A DNA stretch of 64,000 bases from Nepenthes gracilis (Eukaryota > Streptophyta > Magnoliopsida > Caryophyllales > Nepenthaceae). The number at the start of each line of letters is the position of its first letter. Within the stretch, counting starts at the first letter, position 1. Positions 22,061 through 33,286 of this stretch are shown one piece after another. The notes beneath the pieces are model-generated. The model was not told the DNA's origin. It ran no database searches and worked only from the letters and a program-made list of their open reading frames with translations. The translations under genes and the position numbers were made by a program. The stretch lies in contig BSYO01000006.1 in assembly GCA_033239525.1 (NCBI GenBank), positions 13,965,319 to 14,029,318 on the forward strand. The letters are read 5' to 3'.

Positions 22061-24001
22061 ATGGTTTTCGACTACCACCCCATATCCAGCTGTAATGTCA
22101 TCTACAAAGTGATTTCGAAGATCATTGCAAACCGGATAAAAATGACATTACCCTATCTTGTTGACAAATGCCAAACGACCTTTGTAGCTAGGCGACAAGT
22201 TAGTGATAATATCCTTCTAGCCCAGGAGCTTCTTCATAAATATCATCTGGATCACGATCCTCCTAGATGTACTATGAAGATTGACCTTATGAAAGCGTAT
22301 GACTCCATCCACTGGGGTTTCATCATCACTATCCTGACCCTATTGAAATTCCCTCCTCAAATGGTTGAGTGGATTAGGAAGTGTATAACCACCCCTTCAT
22401 TCTCTATAAATATTAATGGGGAAGCAGTCGGTTTCTTCAAGGGGGGCAAAGGCCTTGGTCAAGGTGATCCTATCTCTCCATACTTATTTGTTCTTGTTAT
22501 AGAGGTTCTGAATGGTATTATTGATATAAAGGCTAGGAGGAATGAAAACTTTAAATTTTATTGGAAATGTGACGAGACTCAAACAGTCATGCTTGCCTTT
22601 GCAGATGACCTTCTTCTCTTTTCTCATGCAGATGTCAACTCAATTCGGATTCTAAAGGAATGTCTTGAAGAGTTCCAATTGACTTTTGGCCTCTCTACAA
22701 ACACGAATAAGAGTGAAGTGTTCATATGCTCAAAAGACACATCCTTCCACCAGGACATCACTGGTATTATGGGATTCAGAGTGGGCAAAGTTCCCATTAG
22801 ATACTTGGGAGTCCCACTGCTCACCACTAGACCCTCAATTCTAGGCAGAAAATCTCTCACTGATAGAATTACCCGTCGGATCACGCCATGGAAGAATAGG
22901 TGGCTTTCGTTTGGTGGGCGGTTGCAACTCGTCGCCTCTATCCTTTCGTCCATCCACCTCTATTGGGCCACAATTTTCATTCTGCCACAATCTATCCTCA
23001 AAACGATCGATTGCCTCGTGCGTCGTTTTCTTTGGAATGGATCTACTGAAGGAAAGGTAACTGTAAAAGTAGCATGGGATGACATATGCTACTCGAAGAG
23101 CGACGGTGGGCTAGGCCTTAAAAACTTGCATGCTCAGAATAAAGCTCTCATTTGTAAGCTTTTATGGTGTATCATCTCAAAGGATTCCGATTCGGCCTGG
23201 TCTTCCTGGGTCCATAAAAACAGAATCAGGGACCGATGTATCTGGACGCTAAAAGTCCCAGATTCGGCCCCCTGGAACTGGAGGAAGATAATGAAGCTTC
23301 GGCCCTTTATGCGCTCGCATTCCATCAAGAATATTGGTGATGGCTCTGATACGTTCCTTTGGCATGAAAACTGGCACCCTCTGGGCCCACTGAGTAATGT
23401 TAGTACTAACCGTACTCGCTTGGTCTCAGGTTTGCCCTGGGACACAAAGGTTACTGACATAATCAGGAATGATCATTGGCTTTGGCCAAATCCTTATGAT
23501 TTGGAAGTGTCTCGTCTTGCGGAGAACATGCCCCTTTATCTTCCTGGCATCAATCAAAAAGACTCTGTACGATGCGAAGGAAACGCTAAAGGCAAATTTT
23601 TGACTAGATCTGCCTATTTTCTTATCCGTCCACCCAAGCTAAAATTGAGCTGGACAAACTTAGTATGGGGACCCTTCCATATCCCTACCCACGCGTTTAC
23701 TCTCCGGCTAGCCATTAGAGGCAGGCTCAGTACCCTTGACTGCATCCATGGTGTTCCAAACCTTTCCTCTAAATGCACTCTCTGCGACATAGGTGATGAG
23801 GATTTTGAGCATCTTTTCTTATCCTATCCCTTCTTCAAATCCATATGGACCAAAATCCAAAAATGGAAAGGGAAAAGTTTTATGGCCCTTTCTAAACGTC
23901 CTTCTCTTGTGGCCATGGTCTACTTCATATGGAAGGAACATAACAACCGTATTTTTCAAAATCCCCCCCCCCACAAGATATCTCCCATATTTTTTTCCTA
24001 A
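22061..24001 (+). CDS. LINE-C reverse transcriptase and zf-RVT, 646-codon open frame
   Basis: This is the longest open frame in the window. It covers the L1-clade reverse transcriptase palm with motif A (KIDLMKAYDS, residues ~75-84), GQGDPISPYLFVL (~140-152), the catalytic AFADDLLLF box with Asp at ~182 and 183, the thumb (WKNRWLSFGGRLQL, ~278-291), the connection region GDGSDTFLWHEN (~426-437), and zf-RVT (CTLCDIGDEDFEHLFLSYPF, ~572-591). The chemistry would be RNA-templated DNA synthesis at a nicked target. The upstream endonuclease half is broken, the start ATG is not the native one, and the last zf-RVT Cys is replaced by Tyr, so the element is probably inactive although this domain is well preserved. 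Its end reads IWKEHNNRIFQN, as in other copies. Confidence 0.9.
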   Translation: MVFDYHPISSCNVIYKVISKIIANRIKMTLPYLVDKCQTTFVARRQVSDNILLAQELLHKYHLDHDPPRCTMKIDLMKAYDSIHWGFIITILTLLKFPPQMVEWIRKCITTPSFSININGEAVGFFKGGKGLGQGDPISPYLFVLVIEVLNGIIDIKARRNENFKFYWKCDETQTVMLAFADDLLLFSHADVNSIRILKECLEEFQLTFGLSTNTNKSEVFICSKDTSFHQDITGIMGFRVGKVPIRYLGVPLLTTRPSILGRKSLTDRITRRITPWKNRWLSFGGRLQLVASILSSIHLYWATIFILPQSILKTIDCLVRRFLWNGSTEGKVTVKVAWDDICYSKSDGGLGLKNLHAQNKALICKLLWCIISKDSDSAWSSWVHKNRIRDRCIWTLKVPDSAPWNWRKIMKLRPFMRSHSIKNIGDGSDTFLWHENWHPLGPLSNVSTNRTRLVSGLPWDTKVTDIIRNDHWLWPNPYDLEVSRLAENMPLYLPGINQKDSVRCEGNAKGKFLTRSAYFLIRPPKLKLSWTNLVWGPFHIPTHAFTLRLAIRGRLSTLDCIHGVPNLSSKCTLCDIGDEDFEHLFLSYPFFKSIWTKIQKWKGKSFMALSKRPSLVAMVYFIWKEHNNRIFQNPPPHKISPIFFS

Positions 24002-24118
24002 TAATCAATGCCGTTTGAAACAAATTGAAGACATCCATGGAAGCTGATAGGTGTGCATCTCGATCGCACCTGATTCGTTGGAACATCTAAAAATAAAAAA
24101 TAAAAAAATCTCCTTTTT
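24002..24118 (+). other. LINE-C 3' UTR and A-rich end
   Basis: The short UTR ends TTCGTTGGAACATCTAAAAA followed by A-rich repeats, the LINE-family 3' terminus. It contains none of the HL module. Confidence 0.7.
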
Positions 24119-24237
24119 TCTACTTGGTGCTTGGGCTCCCCCTAGCTGCTAGCCTACGGGTCTATCCCTTTCTCCCTTTGTTCCACCCTTTCGTTGCCTT
24201 TAGCGACTTGGCTTGTCTGCATCTATATCAAGGTCAA
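24119..24237 (+). other. Unassigned target DNA with left TSD
   Basis: This pyrimidine-rich sequence continues at 27822 after the complete HL element. Its last 17 bp (24221-24237, ATCTATATCAAGGTCAA) are the left target-site duplication. No ORF is supported. Confidence 0.6.
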
Positions 24238-27200
24238 TTTAGATCTATTTTTGCCGGCAGGGCTCTGGTGGTGAGATGCTCTCTCCTCTCTCCTGAAATT
24301 CAAATTCGAATTTCTTCCTGTCTTTCGTTCGCTTTCTTCGGCATGGATGGCCACTACATGGGACCTTTGTAGGGGCTCCCACGGTCTGTCCTGAGACCTC
24401 GATCCCCATGGTCCTCATGTCCCTCCTCTTCGAGGCAGGTGAACGACCCGTCTATTTCTCGGCGATTTTCCTCCTCTCCTTGCTACCTCTCTCGCCTCTC
24501 AAACGGCCCACGCCGTTTTCTAACGTAGTTGAAGGGTTCGGATGTTGGACGCTAGTGTTCCTCCCGGTACGGCTATCCCTTCCTGCCCCCTCGGTGGATT
24601 CGCCGTTCTTTGCGTGGCTCGCCTTGTTCGGAAAACAAAGGTCATCCGCTCTGCGTCGCTTGTGAGGCGAATACGGCCAAGGTATACCCTAATACCTTCA
24701 TAAAGTCTGCTCATGTAAATGGTATCTCAAAATCCTGGGCTCAGTGGCCTTGGATAGGGGATTCTTGTTCAATTGGCTCCCTTAAATATTATCCTCCTCG
24801 GGATGGGTCTCGATTTTGATTGCCCGCTTCCCACCTCTTGATGAGGTTGTGAAGCAAGTGCTCTGACTGGGGCACCACTTTGGTGGGCTTATTCCTGAAA
24901 ATCGTCCTCACTCATCGGCGGTCATGTCCATAGCTCGGAGGGTTTGGGCGCGTTTTGGTTTTGGCGGCGATAGCTGTCAATGACAAAGGTCTTTACTTCT
25001 TTCAATTTGAATGCGGGCTACGATGGAGGAGTGTTTGGCCCGTGGCCCACGGGCCATCAAGAAATCCCACATTTTCCTCACGATGGTATCGGGTTTATAT
25101 CTCTTGATCAGGAGCCTCTCGACGCTTCCGTTTGGATCTCTTTGACAAATGTGCCAATTGAATATTGGACTCCATTGGGATTAAGTTGGATCGCTAGTAG
25201 GATTGGTAAACCAATCTTGTGTGATCCCCACCTTTGCAAGATGGATCGGGTTCATGTGGCGAGAATATGTGTTGAGATGAAAAAGGGTGATCTCAACCGG
25301 CTAAAATCAAGATTATGTCGGGTGATGCTACTTCCTCAAGCCGATGGAAGTTGATGTTGCCTATCACTCTGTTCCTAACAGTATTAAAGAAGAATTGATT
25401 CGGTCTTTGGCCCCGGCTCAGTCTTTGTCAAGTGGATGGGTGTTTGTCTTTTAAACCCATCCTGTTCAGGGTTTATCTGAAGTTGGTGTTGAAGGCACCC
25501 CATGATGTGGGGACATCATTAGAAAGATTGGTTCCCATTCTCATTTAGTGATGAGTTTTCTTGGGATAGGAGTCTTGTAGTCTGCCTCTCGAAGAATGCT
25601 TTTCAGCTAGTGGGCGGTATCTTCAATGCCGCCCAACAAATGGATTCGGATCCCTTTCGAGACAACCTTTCTTTGTGTGCTCTCTCGATCCCACGGGTCC
25701 AGTGCAGGGCCCTTCTCGGGTCCACGAATCTTTGAGTCTGCTAATGTTGCCTCATCCTTTGATAACCCGGGCTGGATGTGGGCACTCAAGTTGTGGATGA
25801 TCTTCTTTGCAGATTATCTCGGAGAGATACTAACTCGGTATGCGTCCAAGTTGGGGCTGGTTCTATGGGCGCCCCTGACTTCTCTGATTGAATTGGGTGC
25901 GGTCGAATCCACGCACCGAGGTTGATGGGTCAATTGAAATAGCTTCAAGGTGAGATTGGTCCAACTCCTAGAGTCGATGACTCTACTCGGAGTCTATCGT
26001 GCGGATCACCCTTAAGTACTCCTGGGCGATCTTTGTGGATGGCTTATTGTTTAAGGCCCCATCGATCTTCATGATGTTAGCTCGCCCCTTGTGCGGCGAC
26101 CCAGATATGGGCCCCGAGGATTCGAGGCGAGAAATAGTGCTACCCCGTATCTTGGAGAGTGGTTTGATCCATGCTTTGCCCTTATCCCGTCCAAACAGGA
26201 GCTTGATAAACGATGCCCATGAGCCAAGGTTGAAGGGCCTCCTGGAAAGGGGATGTGGCTCGTGAGATTAGCCTTACTCCCGGAGTTGAAGAATCTACAC
26301 GGAGTCTATTGAGCGGATCGTTAAAAATACTCCCTCGCTGCCTCTTCTCCCTGGAGATCGCCTTCATAATCCATCTGTTGATGGATTTGTGGATCAGCCG
26401 GCACGTGCTCTTCGATCTATGCCATGTCAGGTCCTTATTCTTTTGGTTGCACGGATCTCATTCGGAGCCCTTAGTGGCTGTTACTAAGGATTCGATTGTA
26501 GAGTAGGTCTGCTAGATCTGGTGAGTATCTGTGCCGGGTCTTTGTGGCTAATGTCTATGACGATCGCCACGCTATGATGATGAGCAATTCGCTAGGCAGG
26601 CTATAAATGTGTGGGAACGAGTGGGTCACGAACGCCGTGCGGCGTAAATCCGCTTCCAAGAAAGTCCAGCGACCTCATTCCGATTTTTGCCGCCGGTGGG
26701 AGTAGTTCCTCGGTTTTTTTGGGTCTATGCTGCGGGCTGATCGAGTTAGGTATTTGTTCCGAACCGGCTCTCTTCCGGGGTGGCTATCGTGCTGGTGATT
26801 GGCTTTAATGGCCCATCCATGCTCTGTGGTTTCGGAATGGACGTCTTGAATGATGATGTTTTTTGCTAGTTGTTCTGAAGGCCTATCAATGATGGTGATC
26901 CAATGCTGCCCTGAACCGGGCGCATTGGGGCTTTGGGGATGTTTGGCCTATGATGTGGACCATGTCCTGTTTATCTCATCTTTGGTCTTGTGGCTTCTTG
27001 GAGGCGTGGAATGTGAGTATGTATATGCGAATGTGCGATCTTGCCAGTTCGGCTTCTTTCTCAACCGCACAGTTTGTGAGGCTAAGACGGTGTGAAGTGT
27101 TGCTAATGATGTAGGAGGAGCCTCCTTGCTGTACATACTCTTGCTCTGCTGATGAGAATCCTGTCTCGGGTTTATATTGAGTGCTTTGAGGCAGATGCAA

Positions 27201-27804
27201 CAGCATTGTTTGGTACTGCTTTGGATTGCAATGATGAGCTTCTTGCAGACTTGATGATCTTCGGGTGCTCTTTGAAGATAGGCCGAGCTGATATAGCCGG
27301 TTGCATCTTTGGATATCCTCAACCGATTCGGATATCCCGAAGTTGGTTTGCCCGCCTTGACATTGGCCGGTGATGGAGGTGGATTGTTTGGAATCCCGGT
27401 CCCTTACTGTTGTTGTTTCTTGGCGCTGAAATGGTGCTGCGAACTGATGCCCTACTGCTTCGATGCATGGATACGTTAATGGAGCTACTTTCTATTGCCG
27501 AATATAGAAGGCCGACTTGTCTGCGCTGAAGATGGATATGAACTGCCCTGATGTAGATAGTGTTGCACTGCAAGTTGCGCTTCACTATTGAATGCTAATG
27601 TGTAATGTACGATTACATTTGATGTTTTTTTGGTTAAACGCTGTCCTCTTAGAGGCTTTTGGGTATTTTCTGTTGTACCTTTACTCTGGGGTATGCCCTA
27701 GCTTGTTATGTTTTATTTCAAGTCAAAATACTTGGAGATAAAATATAGATTTTGTAATTTTTTCGTCCCTATAATCCAAAATACTTACTTACCAAAAAAA
27801 TAAA
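24238..27804 (+). mobile_element. Complete HL element with 17-bp target-site duplication
   Basis: ATCTATATCAAGGTCAA flanks the element exactly at 24221-24237 and 27805-27821. The 3,567-bp element has a 5' leader with GAGATGCTCTCTCC near 24271, a degraded ORF1 from about 24346 to 26690, a TGCTG-containing 3' region, and the 3' module: CCTCTTAGAGG at about 27648, GGGGTATGCCC at about 27689, hairpin 27708-27745 and TACTTACTTACCAAAAAAA. No endonuclease, RT or zf-RVT signature lies anywhere between the duplications. This is the key evidence that HL elements mobilise as ORF1-only units. Confidence 0.9.
24346..26690 (+). pseudogene. HL ORF1 with DUF4283 domain (broken)
   Basis: The region starts near ATGGATGGCC, in the place of the ATGGCCGGC start of the copy at 61787. 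A pre-DUF4283 motif SIARRVWARFGF lies at about 24930-24965. DUF4283 follows (24985-25340: DASVWISLTNVPIEYWTPLG, then LSWIASRIGKPILCD and VARICVEM). DUF4283 is known from plant LINE ORF1 proteins, where it is taken to be nucleic-acid-binding. The linker has two copies of a TP.V.(D/E)STRSL..GS motif (about 25955-26010 and 26270-26325). The C-terminus is a basic tail NAVRRKSASKKVQ near 26630-26670. Frameshifts and stops are frequent. No CCHC knuckle is visible. Confidence 0.8.
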
Positions 27805-27821
27805 ATCTATATCAAGGTCAA

Positions 27822-28590
27822 GCTTTGGTTTTGGTTTTTTTGTTGGTTTTTCGATGGAGCCAACTCTATGTTTCCTTATTCACTCACACACACTCGCTAG
27901 CGGCCCCCCACCCAAAAAAAAAAATGTGTGTATTGTGTTTTCTGCCCGGGCTTCTCTAGTCTGGTTCTAGGGTGGCTGGTTCCTAGGAGTGTAATGGAGT
28001 AGTGTTGATGCTGGTTTCTTTAACGGGGTGCACAAATTTTGAATCCTTGTCATCTTGATCCTGTCCTGTGAACCCCATCATTGCACTGTGCTTGCGGACC
28101 AAAAGGAGAAAATAACTTTCTCCTTTATTTGCAGCCCCTTCAGATGCATTGTGGATTGCCATGTTGCTTCCGTGGAGAGTATGCCTTTGGTTGCTTGCAT
28201 TGTGAAAATGCCATGTTGCTGATGCAGAGCTTATGGGTAATGGCATGGGCCAGCCCACTTGAATCATTCTTTTGGTCAGACGGCTCGACCCGGCAGTAAT
28301 CCATGCAGGGGTGCAAAGCTACTTCTGGCAGTTGATGCTGGGCAATGGAGCTTTGATCCGGTTGTGCTCTGTGGTATAGGAGGCTAAAGAGCTGGCTAGG
28401 CTCTTCTGTCTTGCGAGTAGATGGAGCCAGGCTAACATTTTCCTTCTCGTTGCTGTTGAAGCCTTTTCTAATTACTGAAGAACTCTATGAGCAAACTGCT
28501 AGCTGGCGCTGCTAAAACAGATGATACCTGCCGGTGTGTCCCCTGCTGCAGATGTGCCCGAGACAGGGATCAGGGGGTTTGTCATCAATG
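27822..28590 (+). mobile_element. HL-like body, unassigned ends
   Basis: From about 27960 the sequence is TGCTG/GATG-rich with ORF1-like fragments, probably a 5'-truncated HL copy that is interrupted by the element starting at 28591 and might continue at 30907. Positions 27822-27960 continue the target DNA of the previous element and contain (CA)n and C/A runs. No TSD links the two halves with certainty. Confidence 0.35.
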
Positions 28591-30906
28591 TTAGTGAGAG
28601 AAGCTCTCCCTTCTCTCTTTTTTTAAATTTGAATTTCTGCCTCCTTTTCGGCTCCGACGGTGCCATTGCCGGCAATGGCCGGCTTCTTGGGTGTGCCTCC
28701 TAGCCCTCCCTCTCTACACATATGCCCCTCGGTTACCGGATTTTGTCCTCTTCGGGCCTTTGATCTTTAATTACAGATCGTCCCCTTTTCTTCCACCCGG
28801 TTCTTTGTCTAAGGTGGGATTCTCGATGACTACTTGCCCGGTTATTGCTCTGGTTTCCCCGTCTCCTCCTCGTGTCTAAACCGCCCGAGAACCATGGTTA
28901 CCCCCCCCGCCCCTAAAATTCTTCCTCCACAGATCATGGATGGTGATGTTGCGCGTATCTCTCCACCCCCCGAAGTGCTTCAGCAGAGTCAGCTGGTCTG
29001 GAAATCGATGCTTCTGGGTTGCTTCTCTAGAAAGGGCTTACATTTCCATGCTGTGGCCAATATTGCTCGTCAGCTTTGGCATCGATTTGGTCTCTGTCAT
29101 GTTGCGGAGGGTGCTAACGGCCTCTTCCTTTTTCGATTCTAATCAGATGCGAATTGGGTTGATTCCAAAGCAAGTGGACCTTCGTGAGGTAATCCTTTAC
29201 TTCTCAAACGATGGCTCCCAGGTATGCCCATGGCTAGAGAAAATTTGAATTCCTTTCCTATTTGGATTAAATTGAGGAACATTCCTATGAATCTGGACCC
29301 TCTTGGGCTCAATTTGGATCGATTAGATTAAAGGTAAACCTCTCCATCTTGATTCATTCATCGCAAAATGGATCGTTTGCACTCTACTAGGGTGTGTGTC
29401 GAAGTCACCTTGATGCGGTGCTTCCGTCCAAGATTTTCTTAAATTGCTCTGCAAATGAGGTGGAGGAGTTTACTGTTGTGGAGGTGGAACTGCCTGGTTC
29501 TCGGACTAGGGGAGGTCGCAGCTCTTCTCTAGGACGCACTCAATCAGTTGCTTGCCTCCAGGGCAGAGGTTTGAAGTCAAGTGGGTCTTCGCGGACGATG
29601 GGCCAGGTCCCGGCCGTGTGAGACCCAGCCGACCCGATTCTCCCGGTTTGGATCCTCGTGATGTTATTACGAATTCTATGGACTTGGATGGATTGGTGCC
29701 CGACTTAGTTCAGCCTATGCTGGATGCATCTCTTGCATTGCAGAAAGTTCGAGGAGCCTGGATATCTTAAGGCTTTGAACCACGAAATTAAGACGAACTT
29801 AGGGTCCGTAAGAAATGAGGGGATGCTCCTATGGCTTTGCAATAAGCGCTCATGTGGGCTGATACTTCAACTTCATAATGCGAACTGCGGTTTGAGGAGC
29901 CCTCAATGGAAGTTCGTGATGGATCCATCGAATGTTGACCCCAACTCGGCTCCCGGCCTTCTTTGTTGCTCCGTATGCTCTCAATTGAATGATCGGCCTC
30001 ATGTGCAAAGCTACTCGTTCGGTATCTCCAGCTCCATGTGATCATCCAAAATCCTTTGGCCGAGATCCGTTGTCCCGGGTTGGATGTGCTCGGTGGATTT
30101 TGTGGCCGATGGAGTTGCCATGTTGCCCCGTGAGGTCGATCACCGATGAGGACCGTGTGGTGGCTGCTCTTGGCACGGTGGTTGGTTCCTTTGTGTTGAA
30201 CCTACCTTCTCCAGGATGATGATGAGGCTATTTTGGAGTCAGCTCCTTTTCTTTTGTCTCTAGCCCCTGGCCGTTCGTTGTGCCATTCAAATGCCACCGG
30301 TCAAATGGATGGCCCTCCTGAGGCGCACCCCAAAAGGACGGGCCTGAAACTGATAGAGATAGTGAGTCTACTCCTATCTTTATACAACATATAACAAAAA
30401 AGTATGTCTTGGATTCGATCAAGCATGTGGGTTCTATATCTGCAAACTCATGTGAGTCCTCTGCTGAAATTTATGTGGGGCGGGCCATTGATTACTCTAA
30501 AGAGAAATTTTTAAGCGTCAATGAGGCGATGGCTCTGGAGTGTGAATCTTGGAAGCCATCAAAATCTCAAAAAAAGAAAAAATCCAAAAAACCCAAGGCT
30601 TCTTGGGAGTCTTGGTTCTTTGATGTTGTAGCTTTCCTTATAGGCTGATAATAATTGCTGTGTTTGGCTTAGCTTCTGGAGCGGGGCTCCTAAGCTGATG
30701 CCCATGTCCTCTCCAAGATCACTCATGGCTCCCCAAGCTCATGATGATTTTCCTTGTTGAAGCTGGCAGTGCCCCATTGGTCTGTTGATGGCTTTGCTGT
30801 CATAAGTTGTTTTTGCAGATGCTGGTCTGCTGGCTGAGATACACTTGGAGGTAGAACATCATTCTGTAAATTTTATTTAATTTAATCTCATCTTACTTAT
30901 CAAAAA
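28591..30906 (+). mobile_element. HL element with ORF1, 5' leader and 3' end
   Basis: The leader GAGAGAAGCTCTCCC starts at 28596, with ATGGCCGGC at 28675. The 3' end at 30840-30906 is shortened: half of the hairpin (ACACTTGGAGGTAGAAC), then TCTTACTTATCAAAAAAA. At about 2.3 kb it is shorter than the complete 3.57-kb copy, mainly in the 3' region. I looked for a flanking duplication and found none. Confidence 0.75.
28675..30648 (+). pseudogene. HL ORF1 with DUF4283 and SWKPSK-type basic tail (broken)
   Basis: From ATGGCCGGCTTCTTGGG the homology follows the 61787 copy. VARISPPPEVLQQSQLVWKS then LHFHAVANIARQLWHRFGLC (28945-29100) is the N-terminal half. A degraded DUF4283 (NSFPIWIKLRNIP.., 29250-29380) ends near VCVEV and LPSKIFLNCSANE (29390-29460). 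The C-terminus has the open segment AEIYVGRAIDYSKEKFLSVN and ESWKPSKSQKKKKSKKPKAS (30460-30610), a Lys-rich tail shared with 33062-33286. Multiple frameshifts separate these parts. Function is inferred from DUF4283 only. Confidence 0.75.
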
Positions 30907-31946
30907 AAGGTCTGCTAGCTGAGTTACTCGAAGGATATTTACCCTTCTTGGCAGATGAAGCTGGATTTGTATCATCATTCTTGGTGTGCTCCGGGCATTC
31001 AGGTGGTGGAGCTGGAACTGCTATAGTAGGATTTATGTCCTTGTTGAGATGGGCTGATGTTGCTATGATTGCTGTTGGGGTATGGATTCAATTCTTTGGT
31101 GGAGTGTTGTATCTCGCAAATTCTTGCTGCTGAATTTGCCGATGAACAGCAGACTCACGAAGTTAAGTCTTTGTGAAGCCTTGCTACTAGTACCCCCTTT
31201 GATGGGCTATAAAATTTTGGAGTCTGTTGCTCCATTTCCATCCTATTGGTTTGGATGTAAAATCTACATAGGAGGGCTAATCTGCTAATATAGCCTCTTG
31301 AGTTCCTTTCCATGCTGTCGAATCTGATGTTGAAACTGCCTCTGCCATTGCAATGGATCACTGCAGCTGTCGTGAGTTGCTGATGGCCGATAGAATGCTT
31401 GCAATTGCCCTTTTCCCTTCCTCGATCCCGAGGTCCTGGATGTGCTGCAAGCATATGTTGCTAATCCCGTGTTTGCTCCTTGTGGTTCACTTCCTGAATG
31501 TGGTGAATGGCCGGGTTGCTGGTTTGGTGGAGCACCTATCCATCCGATTTAGAAGGCCTGTTGGGCTTCGTTGGACTGGTGTTTGGTTGAGTTGTGGTAC
31601 GTTGATCCCCTTGTGGTTGATTTGTGCTGCGTCGGCGGCCTATTGTTGGCGAATGGCAGCGGTTGCTAGTGCCTTGTCGCCCCGCTATTATCTTTGGACT
31701 TCAAAGAATGTTTTCATGTTTCGATGATGCAGGCCATCATACTGGAATTGGATGCAATCGGGTCCTAGCTGTGGAATGCGCTGTCATCGGGTCTCAGCTT
31801 AAGTTTCTGTTAAACTTTGTCCTCATGGAGGTTTTTTGTATTATCTGATGTACCAGTTACGTCAAAATACTTGGAGATAAAACATAGATTTTGTAACTTA
31901 TTTTTCCCCAATTAATCCAAAATACTTGCCTACCAAAAAAAAAAAA
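30907..31946 (+). mobile_element. HL 3' region with tail
   Basis: The TGCTG-rich sequence ends in the HL 3' module (GTCAAAATACTTGGAGATAAAAC, here split as GTCAAAATACTTGG and AGATAAAAC, then TACTTGCCTACC and A-run to 31946). The left arm of the hairpin is largely missing. No ORF is supported. It may be the right half of an element begun at about 27960. Confidence 0.6.
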
Positions 31947-32464
31947 GATGTGCCCAAGACTTTGGAGCTGCTCTTAGTGAAGCTGCCGTCAATGTATTGG
32001 GCTACTTGGAGCAGTAGGCTTCCCTCTGTTCTGCTCGCACTTGGTGTTTTGAGGAGCAGGGCTCTGTTACTCGATATCGAGATGTAGGAAATGTTGGTTT
32101 GCTGGTGGCTTTGAAGGTCGGAAAGAATTGTGCTGGGTGCTGTGATGTTCGGGAGCTGAAGGAATGTCACTGAGACTTTGGGTTGGAAAGTCGGTTGTTA
32201 CTTGTCCAAGAGGTTGTGGGCCAGCTTCCATCGTCTGAGGCCCAGTTGATGGGTCCGAGATCCCTCTGCACATGGCCTTGTTGCTGTTTTTGCCCAAGTC
32301 GATGTGGATGTCTGTGAGCATGCCCTGTTCGAGATCCTTGGCTGATAGCTCGAGTTTCTTCTGTGATATCCTTTTGCATGAAAGATGCTAGAAAATGAGC
32401 TTATTGGTGGGTTCTGATATACTTTCCCTTGCTGCTATTCTAGGGGGGAGTAACCTCTCTTCTG

Positions 32465-33286
32465 ATGGCTCCAAATGGCATCTCCACGGCTTTAGAGGTA
32501 CTGCCTCTCCCTACTATTTTCTCTTTGGTGGATAGGCGAGCAGTGAATCACAAACTGGAGGTTCCTGTTGTATCAGCTGGAGTCCAGTGGTCAGGGGCTT
32601 CAACTCCATTGACTAAATCCGTGGGATGGCACGACAGATGTCTTCCGATTTTGGCACAGTTCCAGTTGGAGACCACGGACCCTGTTTCTAGTTTCGGCAA
32701 ATTTGGTATGAAGTCTTGGCAGCCTGATGCCATCTTCAAGCTGGAATTGTGGCTGAAAGCATCCTTTTGTAATCCGTCGGATACTAGTTTGCCATTTTTT
32801 TTGTGTGGATAGAGCTGTTAAATTTTGATCTATCGGTTGCAGCTCTTGGGATGCCGAAAGAGTTGGTCCATCCAGTTGTTGAGATATTCTGATCTTTTTT
32901 TTGGTAAGTAATTAATTTAGATTAAAATAAAATAGATATACAAACACTATTCTAACTCTCAGTATTTTGCCAACTAAGAGTTAGGATAGAACTGCTAGGG
33001 AATACCCCGAGCACAACGAGAAGGATTCTTAAAGAACGAAAAGTAGGCTCCTAACAAGTTTGTGGAATCCGTTTCTGATTCCCCCAGCATGTCCTCTGCT
33101 GACATTTATGTGGGGAGGCCCATCGATTACTCCTCTGAGAAATTTTTAAGCGTCAAGGAGGCGTTGGAACTGCAAGGTAATTCTTGGAAGCCCTCAAGAC
33201 CTCGGAAAACGAAAAAAACCAAAAAAACCCAAGGCTTCTCCGGGAGCCTTGACACTTTAACTTTGCTGTTGTCGGTCGGCCGGTAA
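32465..33286 (+). pseudogene. HL ORF1 C-terminal half, interrupted by an HL tail
   Basis: The first part (to 32812) includes LTKSVGWHDRCLPILAQFQL and a Trp/Phe-rich stretch ending FFLCG. After a further stop the frame reaches LVHPVVEI, where a minus-strand HL 3' end (32887-33050) cuts it. The second part (33062-33286) resumes with SADIYVGRPIDYSSEKFLSV and the Lys/Arg tail NSWKPSRPRKTKKTKKTQ. The PLTKS(V/L) motif also occurs in the ORF1 at 50400-51155 (TAPLTKSLWIPKAVG), linking the two as one family. The function is unknown. Confidence 0.65.
32887..33050 (-). mobile_element. Short HL 3' end insertion
   Basis: TTTTTTTTGGTAAGTAATTAA at 32893 is followed by the hairpin (CTAACTCTCAGT../..ACTAAGAGTTAG) and the GGAATACCCC box, then about 45 bp more. 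It is 5'-truncated. The same insertion is present in the duplicated block at about 20063-20222, so it predates that duplication. No TSD was identified. Confidence 0.7.

Noticed and set aside
28591..30906. Target-site duplication using CTGCTAGCTG (28498 and 30911)
   Set aside because: The left copy is about 90 bp away from the element's 5' end and the repeat also resembles 30829 inside the element.
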